DNA of 10,212 bases from Chloroflexota bacterium (GTDB lineage Bacteria > Chloroflexota > Dormibacteria > Dormibacterales > Dormibacteraceae), in the NCBI GenBank assembly GCA_003446775.1, contig DMCH01000144.1:2362-12573 (forward strand). Reading direction: 5' to 3'. Positions 1 to 6,643 of the stretch are shown here, in pieces. A program made the position numbers and the translations under genes. How positions within the stretch are numbered: the first letter of the stretch is position 1; each line of letters starts with the position of its first letter. The notes beneath the pieces were generated by a model. It saw nothing but the letters and a program-made list of their open reading frames with translations. It made no database searches and was not told the origin of the DNA.

Positions 1-114
1 CTCGAAGCGGCCGCCCACGCTTACGTCCTCGAGGCAGGCCGGGTGGCGGTCTCTGGCACGAGCGCCGAGCTGCAGAAGGACGAAGCCGTGCGCCGGTCTT
101 ATCTGGGCTACTGA
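1..114 (+). CDS. livF: ABC transporter ATP-binding protein, C-terminal end (LivF-like), partial
   Basis: Only the last 37 codons are present; the gene enters from the left edge in frame 1 and stops at TGA 112-114. The tail reads like the end of a branched-chain amino-acid ATPase. It has the strand and turn 'AYVLEAGRVAVSGT' that follow the H-loop in this family, then a short helix and the typical terminal 'YLG'. The product would be a cytoplasmic ATPase driving the LivHM permease. The stop overlaps the next ATG (ATGA at 112-116), which indicates translational coupling to livH. The tail favours LivF over LivG ('AYVLEAGR' is commoner in LivF), but the Walker motifs lie outside the window, so that assignment is moderate. 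Confidence 0.82.
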   Translation, partial: LEAAAHAYVLEAGRVAVSGTSAELQKDEAVRRSYLGY

Positions 115-995
115 TGCTTGCCTTCATTCAGCAGATCGTCTCGGGCATCGCGAGCGGCGGCATTTACGCCAGCCTGGCGCTGGCTCTGGTCCTCGTCTAC
201 CGGGCGATGGACGTGGCCAACTTCGCGCAGGGCGAGATGGCGACCTTCTCGACCTTCATCAGCTACTCGCTCATCGAGTACGCACACCTCGACTTCTGGA
301 CCGCGTTCGTGATCACGATCGTGGCCTCCTTCGCCCTGGGAATCGGGATCGAACGGCTGCTGATCAGGCCGTTCGAGGGGGCGCCCGTGCTGACGCTGGT
401 GATCGTGACCCTCGGCCTCTTCACGATCATCAACGGCGTCACCGGGTTGGTCTGGGGCTACGTCTTCAAGGAATATCGCGGCGCATTCATAAGCCAGCCG
501 GTGCGGTTCGGCGGCCTCTACCTCGACACCCAGGACCTGGGCGTGCTGGCAGTGGTCCTGGTCATGTTGCTGCTCCTCTACCTATTCTTCTCACGCACCA
601 AGATCGGCCTGGCGATGCGGGCGGCGTCGCTCTATCCGGAGAGCAGCCGCCTCCTGGGCGTGCGCGTGGGCTGGATGCTGGCCCTCGGTTGGGGCCTGGC
701 CGCGGCGGTGGGAGCCGTCTCCGGGATGATGGTCGCGCCGATCATCTTCCTCGACCCGAACATGATGCAGTCGATCCTCCTGTTCGCCTTCGCCGCCGCC
801 GTCCTGGGTGGGATCGAGAGCCCGCTCGGCTCGGTGGTGGGCGGCATCGCGATCGGCATCGTCATGGCTCTCGTCGGGACCTACATCCCGGGCGGGCAGG
901 ATCTGCGACTTGCCTTCGGGCTGATCGTGATCGTGGTCGTGCTGCTAGTGCGGCCGGCGGGGTTGTTCGGACGGGCAGCAGTGAGGCGGGTATGA
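114..995 (+). CDS. livH: branched-chain amino-acid type ABC transporter permease LivH
   Basis: This 293-residue protein is a normal-length LivH of the BPD_transp_2 family. It is one of two inner-membrane permease subunits that form the channel for a branched-chain amino acid or related ligand delivered by a binding protein. Visible hallmarks are the N-terminal 'SGIASGGIYASLALAL' helix, the 'VANFAQGEMATF' segment near residues 34-45, and the cytoplasmic coupling loop 'KIGLAMRAAS' near 162-175 that contacts the ATPase. 'AVLGGIESPLGSVVGG' lies near the C-terminus. About eight hydrophobic segments can be counted. The ATG at 114 overlaps the upstream stop, and the stop at 993-995 overlaps the livM ATG at 992, so the genes are translationally coupled. 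The assignment to the HAAT family is firm; the ligand is unknown. Confidence 0.95.
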   Translation: MLAFIQQIVSGIASGGIYASLALALVLVYRAMDVANFAQGEMATFSTFISYSLIEYAHLDFWTAFVITIVASFALGIGIERLLIRPFEGAPVLTLVIVTLGLFTIINGVTGLVWGYVFKEYRGAFISQPVRFGGLYLDTQDLGVLAVVLVMLLLLYLFFSRTKIGLAMRAASLYPESSRLLGVRVGWMLALGWGLAAAVGAVSGMMVAPIIFLDPNMMQSILLFAFAAAVLGGIESPLGSVVGGIAIGIVMALVGTYIPGGQDLRLAFGLIVIVVVLLVRPAGLFGRAAVRRV

Positions 996-2044
996 GGCGG
1001 CTGCCCGCAGTCCGTCCAGAGATTGTGGGGCTGGTAGTCGTCGGGGGCGTCGTTCTGATCGGCCTGCCCACGGTCACCAACCAGTTCTATACGTTCGAGT
1101 TCGCGAAAGTCGCCATCTTCGTCATCGCGCTGCTCGGACTCAACATCCTGACCGGGTACAGCGGCCAGATCTCACTGGGCAACGGCGCATTCATGGCCGT
1201 CGGGGGCTACACGACAGCGATCCTTGTCCACGGTCCCGGCGTCCCATACTGGGCGACCATCCCGGCGGCCGGTCTCCTGGCTGGGGTGGGCGGGGTCCTG
1301 ATCGGCATCCCTGCGCTCCGGCTGACGGGCATCTACCTGGCGCTCGCCACGTTTGCCCTCGCTCTCTCGATCCCGCCGGTCCTCAACCACTTCGACTCGT
1401 TCACGGGCGGGCATTCCGGCATCGTGATGCCGCCGGTCCTGGCGCCCTTTGGCCTTGATCTCAGCCAGGAGCAATGGCTCTACTACCTGAACGCGGGGAT
1501 CGCGCTCGTGCTCTTTGCCTTCGCCTGGGGCGTGGTCCGCAGCCGGACCGGCCGAGCTTTCATGGCCATCCGCGACAGCGAGACGGCGGCCGTTGCCAGC
1601 GGTATCAACCTCGCCTACTACAAGACCCTTGCCTTTGGACTGTCAGCGTTCTACGCGGGCGTGGCCGGCTCCCTGCTCGCCATCGCGACCAGCTATCTCA
1701 ACCCCGACAGCTTCGGCCTCAGCCTCTCCCTGGCGCTGCTGGTGGGGATAGTGATCGGCGGGCTGGGCCTGGACTTCGGCGCAGTGCTGGGGGGCCTGTT
1801 CGTGGTCTGGCTGCCTTACTTCGCGGAGAAGGCTTCGGGCCTGCAGATCGGCGTTTTCTCATTTCCGGGCAAGCCGGACATCATCTTCGGTGCGCTGTTG
1901 ATCCTGATCCTGTTCTTCGCGCCCAACGGCGCCGCCGGTCTCCTGCGGCGGGGGTGGCTTTGGTATCTCTCCCTGCGGGGGGCGGCACGTCTGCCGGCAG
2001 CCGAGCCGGTGGCGGAGCGGGAGCCCACTGAGATCGTCCCTTGA
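992..2044 (+). CDS. livM: branched-chain amino-acid type ABC transporter permease LivM
   Basis: This 350-residue protein is the second permease subunit, partner of LivH. The frame stays open upstream to 689, but that part is antisense-like, arginine-rich sequence inside livH. The ATG at 992 gives the normal family N-terminus and forms an ATGA overlap with livH, with a GAGGCGGG purine run just upstream. The hallmark 'NILTGYSGQISLGNGAF' is at residues 51-67, and the coupling loop 'RTGRAFMAIRDSE' is near 185-200. The 'GLGLDFGAVLGG' segment and a final helix ending in 'FFAPNGAAGL' also fit LivM. A short charged tail rich in Ala, Glu and Pro follows. The stop at 2042-2044 lies 53 bp before the first binding-protein gene, so transport genes precede the binding proteins. 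Confidence 0.95.
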   Translation: MRRLPAVRPEIVGLVVVGGVVLIGLPTVTNQFYTFEFAKVAIFVIALLGLNILTGYSGQISLGNGAFMAVGGYTTAILVHGPGVPYWATIPAAGLLAGVGGVLIGIPALRLTGIYLALATFALALSIPPVLNHFDSFTGGHSGIVMPPVLAPFGLDLSQEQWLYYLNAGIALVLFAFAWGVVRSRTGRAFMAIRDSETAAVASGINLAYYKTLAFGLSAFYAGVAGSLLAIATSYLNPDSFGLSLSLALLVGIVIGGLGLDFGAVLGGLFVVWLPYFAEKASGLQIGVFSFPGKPDIIFGALLILILFFAPNGAAGLLRRGWLWYLSLRGAARLPAAEPVAEREPTEIVP

Positions 2045-2069
2045 TCTCCGGCCAAAGACTGTTTAAATA
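2041..2069 (+). promoter_or_regulatory. possible internal promoter ahead of the first binding-protein gene
   Basis: A short AT-rich patch lies between livM and the binding protein in otherwise GC-rich DNA. TTGATC at 2041-2046 matches four of six bases of a -35 box. After 16 bases, TTAAAT at 2063-2068 matches four of six bases of a -10 box. A separate promoter would fit the usual need for more binding protein than permease. The match is weak and rests on consensus only. Confidence 0.3.
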
Positions 2070-2084
2070 CATGTTGATGAAATT

Positions 2085-2093
2085 GGGAGGAAG
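2085..2093 (+). promoter_or_regulatory. strong ribosome-binding site deciding the start of the first binding protein
   Basis: GGGAGGAAG is followed by seven bases and then ATG at 2098. This is the best Shine-Dalgarno sequence on the + strand of the window. It places the start at 2098, directly before a lipoprotein signal peptide, rather than at the in-frame TTG at 2041. Confidence 0.8.
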
Positions 2094-2097
2094 TTCT

Positions 2098-3348
2098 ATG
2101 CCAAAGACCGGTTCTCGTATCGCTGCGCTCGCAGCCTTTCTCGTCGTCCTTGGTGCCTGCGGGAGCCAGGCCTCCCCCGGGATCACGGCCACCGATCCCG
2201 GCGTCACCAGCACGGAGATCAAGATCGGGGGGACCTTCCCGCTGAGTGGCACCGCGTCCTTCTATTACGCGGTCGCGAAAGGCGCCACCGCTTACTTCAC
2301 CTACATCAACAAGGAAAAGGGAGGCGTCAACGGACGCCAGATCAACTACGTCGTCCTCGACGACGGCTACGACCCGTCCAAGACACCGGACAAGGCCCGC
2401 CAGCTAGTCCAGGACGAGAAGGTCTTCGCCACCTTCGGCGACCTCGGCACCCCCAACAACAAAGCCGTGCGCGACTACTACAACGCGCAGAAGGTCCCGC
2501 AGCTGTTCGTCTTCACCGGCGCCAGCACCTGGGGAACTGATTACGACAAGTATCCGTACACCCTCGGGTGGCAGCCTGACTACGTGACCGAAGCCACGAT
2601 CTACGCCAAGTACATAGTTGCGAACGCGCCCAGCTCGAAGATCGCGATCCTCTACCAGAACGACGCCTACGGGCAGGACGGCTGGAACGGCTTCAAGAAC
2701 GCGCTGGGCAGCAACGTTTCCATGGTCGTCAGCGAGACGAAGTACAACGCCGGCGACCCCACCGACATGCGCTCGCAGGTCAACGTGATGAAGGCCAGCG
2801 GCGCCGACACCTTCTTCGTCATCGCCACACCCGGTTACGCCGCCAGCGCCGTCACCAATGCCTACATCAGCGGCTGGAAACCGAAGATCTACATGAACCA
2901 GGTCGCCGCCAGCACCACGACATGGCGGTCGGTGATCAAGAACGTCGGCAACTCGTCGCCTGTCGACGGCATGATCTCGGCGCGATACCTGAAAGACCCC
3001 AACGACAGCGCCTTCGCGAACGACGCCGGGATCCTCCAGTACAAGACGATCCTGGACAAGTACGGGAACGGCTGCCAGTACGCCGACAACTTCTGCGTCG
3101 CCGGCATGGCCTTCGCGTTCTCCGTCGTGGACGTGCTTAAGAGGGCCGGCACCAACCTGACGCGCCAGAACGTGGTCGACATCTCAGCCGGCCAGCTGAG
3201 CGAGACTGACAACTTCCTGGTCCTGCCGGGGATCAAGGTGCATACCTCGAAGACGCACCGCTTCCCCATCTCCCAGCTGCAGACCATCAAGTGGACGACC
3301 GACCACTGGGAGCCCTTCGGCACCATCCAGGACGGCCGCCCCGGCTAA
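2098..3348 (+). CDS. ABC transporter substrate-binding lipoprotein 1 (LivJ/LivK-like, Peripla_BP_6)
   Basis: This 416-residue type I periplasmic-binding-fold protein should capture the ligand outside the membrane and deliver it to LivHM. Residues 1-21 form a lipoprotein signal with basic residues K3 and R7, a hydrophobic core and the lipobox LGAC, with Cys21 as the lipidated residue. The mature N-terminus has the family segment 'EIKIGGTFPLSGTASFYYAV' (40-59). 'GGVNGRQINYVVLDDGYDP' (75-93), 'GASTWGTDY' (141-149) and 'AILYQNDAYGQDG' (183-195) follow. Two cysteines, C326 and C333, could form a disulfide in the exported protein. The start at ATG 2098 is set by a strong ribosome-binding site. The gene is followed by an intrinsic terminator and then a paralogue with many shared blocks. 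The ligand could be an amino acid, an amide, or an aromatic or other carboxylate; sequence does not decide. Confidence 0.93.
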   Translation: MPKTGSRIAALAAFLVVLGACGSQASPGITATDPGVTSTEIKIGGTFPLSGTASFYYAVAKGATAYFTYINKEKGGVNGRQINYVVLDDGYDPSKTPDKARQLVQDEKVFATFGDLGTPNNKAVRDYYNAQKVPQLFVFTGASTWGTDYDKYPYTLGWQPDYVTEATIYAKYIVANAPSSKIAILYQNDAYGQDGWNGFKNALGSNVSMVVSETKYNAGDPTDMRSQVNVMKASGADTFFVIATPGYAASAVTNAYISGWKPKIYMNQVAASTTTWRSVIKNVGNSSPVDGMISARYLKDPNDSAFANDAGILQYKTILDKYGNGCQYADNFCVAGMAFAFSVVDVLKRAGTNLTRQNVVDISAGQLSETDNFLVLPGIKVHTSKTHRFPISQLQTIKWTTDHWEPFGTIQDGRPG

Positions 3349-3367
3349 CTCCGTCAGCTACTTATCG

Positions 3368-3400
3368 AAGGGGCCGGATCTTCCGGCCCCTTTCTTCTTC
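3368..3400 (+). terminator. intrinsic terminator between the two binding-protein genes
   Basis: The stem AAGGGGCCGGA (3368-3378) pairs perfectly with TCCGGCCCCTT (3382-3392) around the 3-base loop TCT. It is followed by the T-rich run TTTCTTCTTC. It lies 20 bp after the stop of binding protein 1. It should end or reduce transcription before the second binding-protein gene. Confidence 0.85.
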
Positions 3401-3431
3401 TCGGGTACCATGTGCCCCCTTGGTCAAATCG

Positions 3432-4664
3432 ATGGCAAAGACCGGACCTGGCCTCGCTGCTTTCGCAGCCCTCCTCGTCACCATTGCCGCCTGTGGGGGC
3501 TCAGCCGGCCCGGCTCCCCAGACCGATGTCGGCATCACGACCGACACGATCCTGCTTGGCAACACCACCGCCCTGTCGGGTCCCGCGTCCGCGAACAAGA
3601 CCATCTCCTACGCCGCCAACGCATACTTCAACTACGTCAACGGTAGCGGCGGCATCGGCGGCCGCAAGATCACGCTCAAGATCCTCGACGATGCTTACAC
3701 CGCGACCACCACGGCCAATCTGACCCATCAGCTCGTCGAGCAGGACAAGGTCTTCGCGATCTACGGCAGCCTCGGCACCCAGCCGCAGGCCTCGGTGCGT
3801 GAATACATGAATACCAACAAGGTGCCCCAGATCTTCGTGTTCAGCGGGGCGACAACCTGGAGCGCCGATTACGGCAAGTTCCCGTGGACCATCGGCTGGA
3901 TTCCTTCCTACCAAGTCGAGTCGCATGTCTTCGCCAAAGACATCCTCGCCAACCACCCGAACGCGAAGGTCGGCGTCCTGTACCAGAACGATGACTACGG
4001 CAAGGACTATCTGAAGGGGCTGACCGATGGGCTCGGCGCCAACGCATCGATGATCGTCGACCAAGAAAGCTACGAGCCCGCCGCCGCCAGCCCCGCGTCG
4101 CAGATCGGCAAGCTCAAGGCGAAGGGTGTCGATACCGTGCTGCTCTTCACAACTCCGGAATTCACCGTCACGTCACTGGCCGGCATCACCGGACTGGGTT
4201 GGACGCCTACGATCTACGTGAATTCCGGCGCGAACTCATCCGCCAACATGGCCAAGGCGAAGGCGGCCGGCGCTGCGCTCAAGAACGTCACCAGCGCGAG
4301 TTACCTCAAGGACCCGTCCGATCCTCGGTGGGCCAACGACGCCGGCATCCGGCTCTACAAGCAGATCATCGGCAGCTGCGCGAGCTGTGACGCCAACATC
4401 GATTTCAATATCAGCGGCGTAGCCGGCGCATACACGATGGTCGACGTCCTGAAGCATGCGGGGTCGAACATGACCCGCCAGAACGTGATGAACATCGCCG
4501 CCACCCAGCTCAATGAGACCAATCCATTCGCGCTTCCCGGCATCGTGATCAGGACCACCCCGACCGACCATTTCCCCATCTCGCAGATGCAGATCGAGAC
4601 CTGGAACGGGACGGGCTGGACGCCGCAGGGTGGCCTCGTCGATGTTCGCGGGGCGATCAAGTAA
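3432..4664 (+). CDS. ABC transporter substrate-binding lipoprotein 2, paralogue of the preceding gene
   Basis: This 410-residue protein belongs to the same Peripla_BP_6 family and lies in tandem with its paralogue. The N-terminus begins MAKTGPG, against MPKTGSR in the first copy, and leads into a lipobox IAAC with Cys21. Shared blocks include 'VPQ(I/L)FVFSGA/TGA' (131-140), 'VLYQNDDYGKD' (182-192), 'YLKDPSDPRWANDAGI' (291-306), 'TRQNV' (348-352) and 'HFPISQMQ' (380-387). The likely cysteine pair has moved to C316/C319 (SCASC). The frame is open back to 3291, but ATG 3432 gives the clean signal peptide; TTG 3420 is an alternative. No convincing ribosome-binding site precedes it. It probably gives the transporter a second specificity or affinity. 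It could also serve a different permease. Confidence 0.92.
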   Translation: MAKTGPGLAAFAALLVTIAACGGSAGPAPQTDVGITTDTILLGNTTALSGPASANKTISYAANAYFNYVNGSGGIGGRKITLKILDDAYTATTTANLTHQLVEQDKVFAIYGSLGTQPQASVREYMNTNKVPQIFVFSGATTWSADYGKFPWTIGWIPSYQVESHVFAKDILANHPNAKVGVLYQNDDYGKDYLKGLTDGLGANASMIVDQESYEPAAASPASQIGKLKAKGVDTVLLFTTPEFTVTSLAGITGLGWTPTIYVNSGANSSANMAKAKAAGAALKNVTSASYLKDPSDPRWANDAGIRLYKQIIGSCASCDANIDFNISGVAGAYTMVDVLKHAGSNMTRQNVMNIAATQLNETNPFALPGIVIRTTPTDHFPISQMQIETWNGTGWTPQGGLVDVRGAIK

Positions 4665-5445
4665 TGTGCTTCCGGCAGTGCTGAACCGCCTCAAGCCTTA
4701 CTGGCTGCACGCCTATCTGCTCACGTACACGCCCCTCCTGCTCCTCGCGGACAGCCGCATCACCGCGCTCTGGCAGCAGTGGGCGCTCGGTGCGCTCACG
4801 TTCGCCGTCCTCTACCTGTCCGCGCTGAAAGCGCCCAAGGAGCAGCGCCTGCAGGTGTGGACTTGCGTGATCGTGGCGACCGGGTTCGAGATCTTCGGAT
4901 CGCTGGTCTGGGGTGTGTACAGATACCGGCTGCACAACGTGCCGCTGTTCGTGCCGCCCGGCCACGGCCTGGTGTACCTGTTCGGCCTGATGGCTGCGCG
5001 CACGCCGGTCGTGATTCAGTACGGGAAGCGGGTGGCTCACGTAGTGCTCGCCGGCGCCACGACCTGGGCCGTCCTGGGCCTGACCCTTCTGCCTGTGCTC
5101 ACTGGCCGCGTCGACCTGCAGGGCGCGCTGTGCCTGCCGGTGTTCGCCTACTTCGTCCTCCGCTCGCCGCGGTGGTCGCTGTTTGCCGCGATCTTCATCG
5201 CCACCGGCGAGCTGGAGATCTTCGGCACCGCCTTCGGCAACTGGGCGTGGCTCCCGGTGGCACCGTGGACGCACATCCCTTCGGGCAACCCGCCCTCGGT
5301 CATCGCCGGCGGCTACTGCGTCATCGACGCCTCAGTGCTGCTGGCAATGCGTGGAATGACGGCCCTTCGCGCGCAGGTCCCTTACAAATGGGGTTTGAAA
5401 ACCATCATGGCGAGTATCACCAGCACGATCACCCCGAGGGCCTGA
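4642..5445 (+). CDS. polytopic membrane protein of unknown function
   Basis: I do not recognise a named family. The product (267 residues from ATG 4642) has about seven or eight hydrophobic segments joined by short loops. The most constrained-looking parts are 'FEIFGSLVWGVYRYRLHNV' with 'PLFVPPGHGLVYLFGL' just after it, and a second 'GELEIFGTAFGNWAW' segment. The repeated 'EIFG' element, once per half, hints at an internal duplication. 'VPPGH' could place a histidine within the membrane. The start is uncertain: GTG 4630, ATG 4642, GTG 4666 and GTG 4678 are in frame. I chose 4642 because it is the only ATG and AGGGTGG lies eight bases upstream, which makes it overlap the binding-protein stop by 23 bp. 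Its end overlaps the convergent DUF2269-like gene by 64 bp. Position suggests co-expression with binding protein 2; a role in transport is not shown. Confidence 0.8.
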   Translation: MFAGRSSNVLPAVLNRLKPYWLHAYLLTYTPLLLLADSRITALWQQWALGALTFAVLYLSALKAPKEQRLQVWTCVIVATGFEIFGSLVWGVYRYRLHNVPLFVPPGHGLVYLFGLMAARTPVVIQYGKRVAHVVLAGATTWAVLGLTLLPVLTGRVDLQGALCLPVFAYFVLRSPRWSLFAAIFIATGELEIFGTAFGNWAWLPVAPWTHIPSGNPPSVIAGGYCVIDASVLLAMRGMTALRAQVPYKWGLKTIMASITSTITPRA

Positions 5446-5834
5446 CCAAGGATCTGGCTGCGTCGTGCGAGGCCGGTGAACTCGGCCGACGTCGTATCAC
5501 CTGCCTCGGCGAGCTGGATCTGCTTCCGGAGCGTCGGGGTGTACTGGCTGATCGCGAGCACGACCAGGAGCGCGTAGAGCGCGAGCGCGATCACAATCCA
5601 CAGCGTGGTGATCGGGATGGGCAGCAGCACGACCATCAACAGTCCGGTGAGGAGGAGCAGGCCGTACGCCGGGTTCGCGATGCGGTCGTCGAGAAACTTG
5701 ATGCCCTTAAGCGCAAAAGTTATATGCCCGGGATCTCTCTGCGCGCGGATGATCCAGACCGCATAGCTGAGGTTCAATCCGACTGCGACGATCGCGGCCA
5801 GTATGTGGACGTACTTGACGATCAAGAAGGCCAT
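5382..5834 (-). CDS. small integral membrane protein, DUF2269-like
   Basis: This 150-residue protein has four predicted membrane helices, near residues 4-27, 55-75, 76-98 and 130-147. The N-terminal 'KYVHILAAIVAVGLNLSYAVWI' helix, with its conserved-looking histidine, and the second helix preceded by 'RIANPAYG' resemble DUF2269 predicted membrane proteins. The function of that family is unknown. It is the last gene of the acyl-CoA operon, starting three bases after the stop of the MaoC-like gene. Its ribosome-binding site (AAGGAG on the - strand, about 5839-5844) lies inside the end of that gene, so the two are probably translated together. The last 20 or so codons are antisense to the end of the + strand membrane protein gene. 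No terminator is visible after it. Confidence 0.85.
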   Translation of the reverse strand: MAFLIVKYVHILAAIVAVGLNLSYAVWIIRAQRDPGHITFALKGIKFLDDRIANPAYGLLLLTGLLMVVLLPIPITTLWIVIALALYALLVVLAISQYTPTLRKQIQLAEAGDTTSAEFTGLARRSQILGQALGVIVLVILAMMVFKPHL

Positions 5835-5837
5835 CCC

Positions 5838-6230
5838 TTACTCCTTCATCGAGACCGTCGCCGAACCGACCGTGGTCTTGTTGCCGTCGGAGTCCTCGCC
5901 CCAGATCTCCAGCTCGGCCTGATCGCCGTCCACCTTTGTGACCCGGCCCCGGCACCGATACGGCCGGCCCGGCTGGTCGATGCCTCGATAGCTGACCTCG
6001 AACGTCTTCAGCGTGCCCTTGTCGCCGAGCCAATCCGTGACCAGCTGGCCGAGGAAAGCCGCCTTCAGGAGGCCGTGCAGGATGACCCCGGGCAGGCCGA
6101 CGCTGCGCGCGAAGTCCTGGTCGTAGTGGATCTCGTAGAAGTCGCCCTGCGCGCCCGCGTACTGCACGAGCTGGCGCGTGGTCGGGTGCTTGACCAGCTC
6201 CGGGATCTCCTCTCCGAGTTTTGGCGTCAT
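5838..6230 (-). CDS. MaoC-like (R)-specific enoyl-CoA hydratase/dehydratase, catalytic subunit
   Basis: This 130-residue single hot-dog domain protein should hydrate a trans-2-enoyl-CoA to a 3-hydroxyacyl-CoA. The hydratase signature is intact: 'GDFYEIHYDQDFARS' gives Asp30 and His35 as the catalytic pair, followed by 'GLPGVILHGL', the usual overhanging substrate-binding segment. Length and composition fit the small MaoC subunits that pair with a FAS1-like dehydratase subunit, as in mycobacterial HadAB or the steroid side-chain ChsH1/ChsH2 hydratases. Its ATG at 6228-6230 overlaps the stop of the upstream half-subunit gene (ATGA), as expected for a heteromer made in equal amounts. The exact acyl-CoA substrate is not readable. 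Location is cytoplasmic. Confidence 0.9.
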   Translation of the reverse strand: MTPKLGEEIPELVKHPTTRQLVQYAGAQGDFYEIHYDQDFARSVGLPGVILHGLLKAAFLGQLVTDWLGDKGTLKTFEVSYRGIDQPGRPYRCRGRVTKVDGDQAELEIWGEDSDGNKTTVGSATVSMKE

Positions 6231-6643
6231 CGCCTGATCGCCGTCCCGCGCAGGCGCGCGACGGGCCGCCCATGCTGGTTGACGTACTCCGTCTCGAAGA
6301 TGATGAAGAGCAGCGTGCCGCTCGATCCGGTCTTCTCGTAGACGTCCGCCACCTTGCCGGTCGCCGTAATGCGGTCGCCCACCCTCACCGGTTCGATGTA
6401 CTCGAAGCGGTTGCCGCCGTTCAGCCAGCCCTTGCCGTACTCCTCAGCCTCGGCGAGGTGGATCGAGGTGGGCGCGATGGCCACGAGGAACGTGGGCGGC
6501 GCCTCGCTGAGCCAGCGCGGATTGGGATCTCCAATCGCCTCGGCAAAGCGCTTGAGATGGCCCGCCTCGACCGTGGCGGCGACCGGTGGCGCGGCTTTGC
6601 CGATGCGGGCGCGCAGCCTGTCGACGACCGTCGCCGTCGCCAT
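6227..6643 (-). CDS. MaoC-like N-terminal-type (FAS1-like dehydratase) subunit, probably non-catalytic
   Basis: This 138-residue hot-dog protein starts at ATG 6641-6643, overlapping the dehydrogenase stop (TAATG). The frame is open further upstream, but only as a shadow of the dehydrogenase gene. 'FAEAIGDPNPRWLSE' (33-47) aligns with the hydratase motif of its neighbour. It keeps Asp39 and Asn41 but has Trp44 where the catalytic His should be. 'APPTFLVAI' (48-56) and 'GGNRFEYIEPVRVGDRIT' (76-93) are typical of MaoC N-terminal half domains. It is likely the substrate-binding partner of the adjacent catalytic subunit. The 10-15 residues usually found between the 'DPNP' motif and 'APPTF' are missing. 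Cytoplasmic heterodimer formation is inferred from families such as HadA/HadB. Confidence 0.87.
   Translation of the reverse strand: MATATVVDRLRARIGKAAPPVAATVEAGHLKRFAEAIGDPNPRWLSEAPPTFLVAIAPTSIHLAEAEEYGKGWLNGGNRFEYIEPVRVGDRITATGKVADVYEKTGSSGTLLFIIFETEYVNQHGRPVARLRGTAIRR

Noticed and set aside
689..991. N-terminal extension of livM upstream of ATG 992
   Set aside because: The extra 101 residues are an arginine/glycine-rich shadow of livH. The ATGA junction and the family length both support 992.
3501..4064. 187-codon open frame on the - strand inside binding protein 2
   Set aside because: It lies wholly antisense to a gene with clear family motifs. Its Val/Gly/Asp-rich product has no recognisable domain.
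5707..6273. 188-codon open frame on the - strand over the MaoC-like gene
   Set aside because: It is a frame-shifted copy of the hydratase region with Arg/Gly-rich sequence. The real frame contains the D-x4-H motif.
4779..6341. Long open frame (520 codons) on the + strand
   Set aside because: It runs antisense through the DUF2269-like and MaoC-like genes and out of frame through the membrane gene. Its product is rich in Arg, Asp and His with no motif or hydrophobic pattern, as expected for a GC-rich shadow frame.
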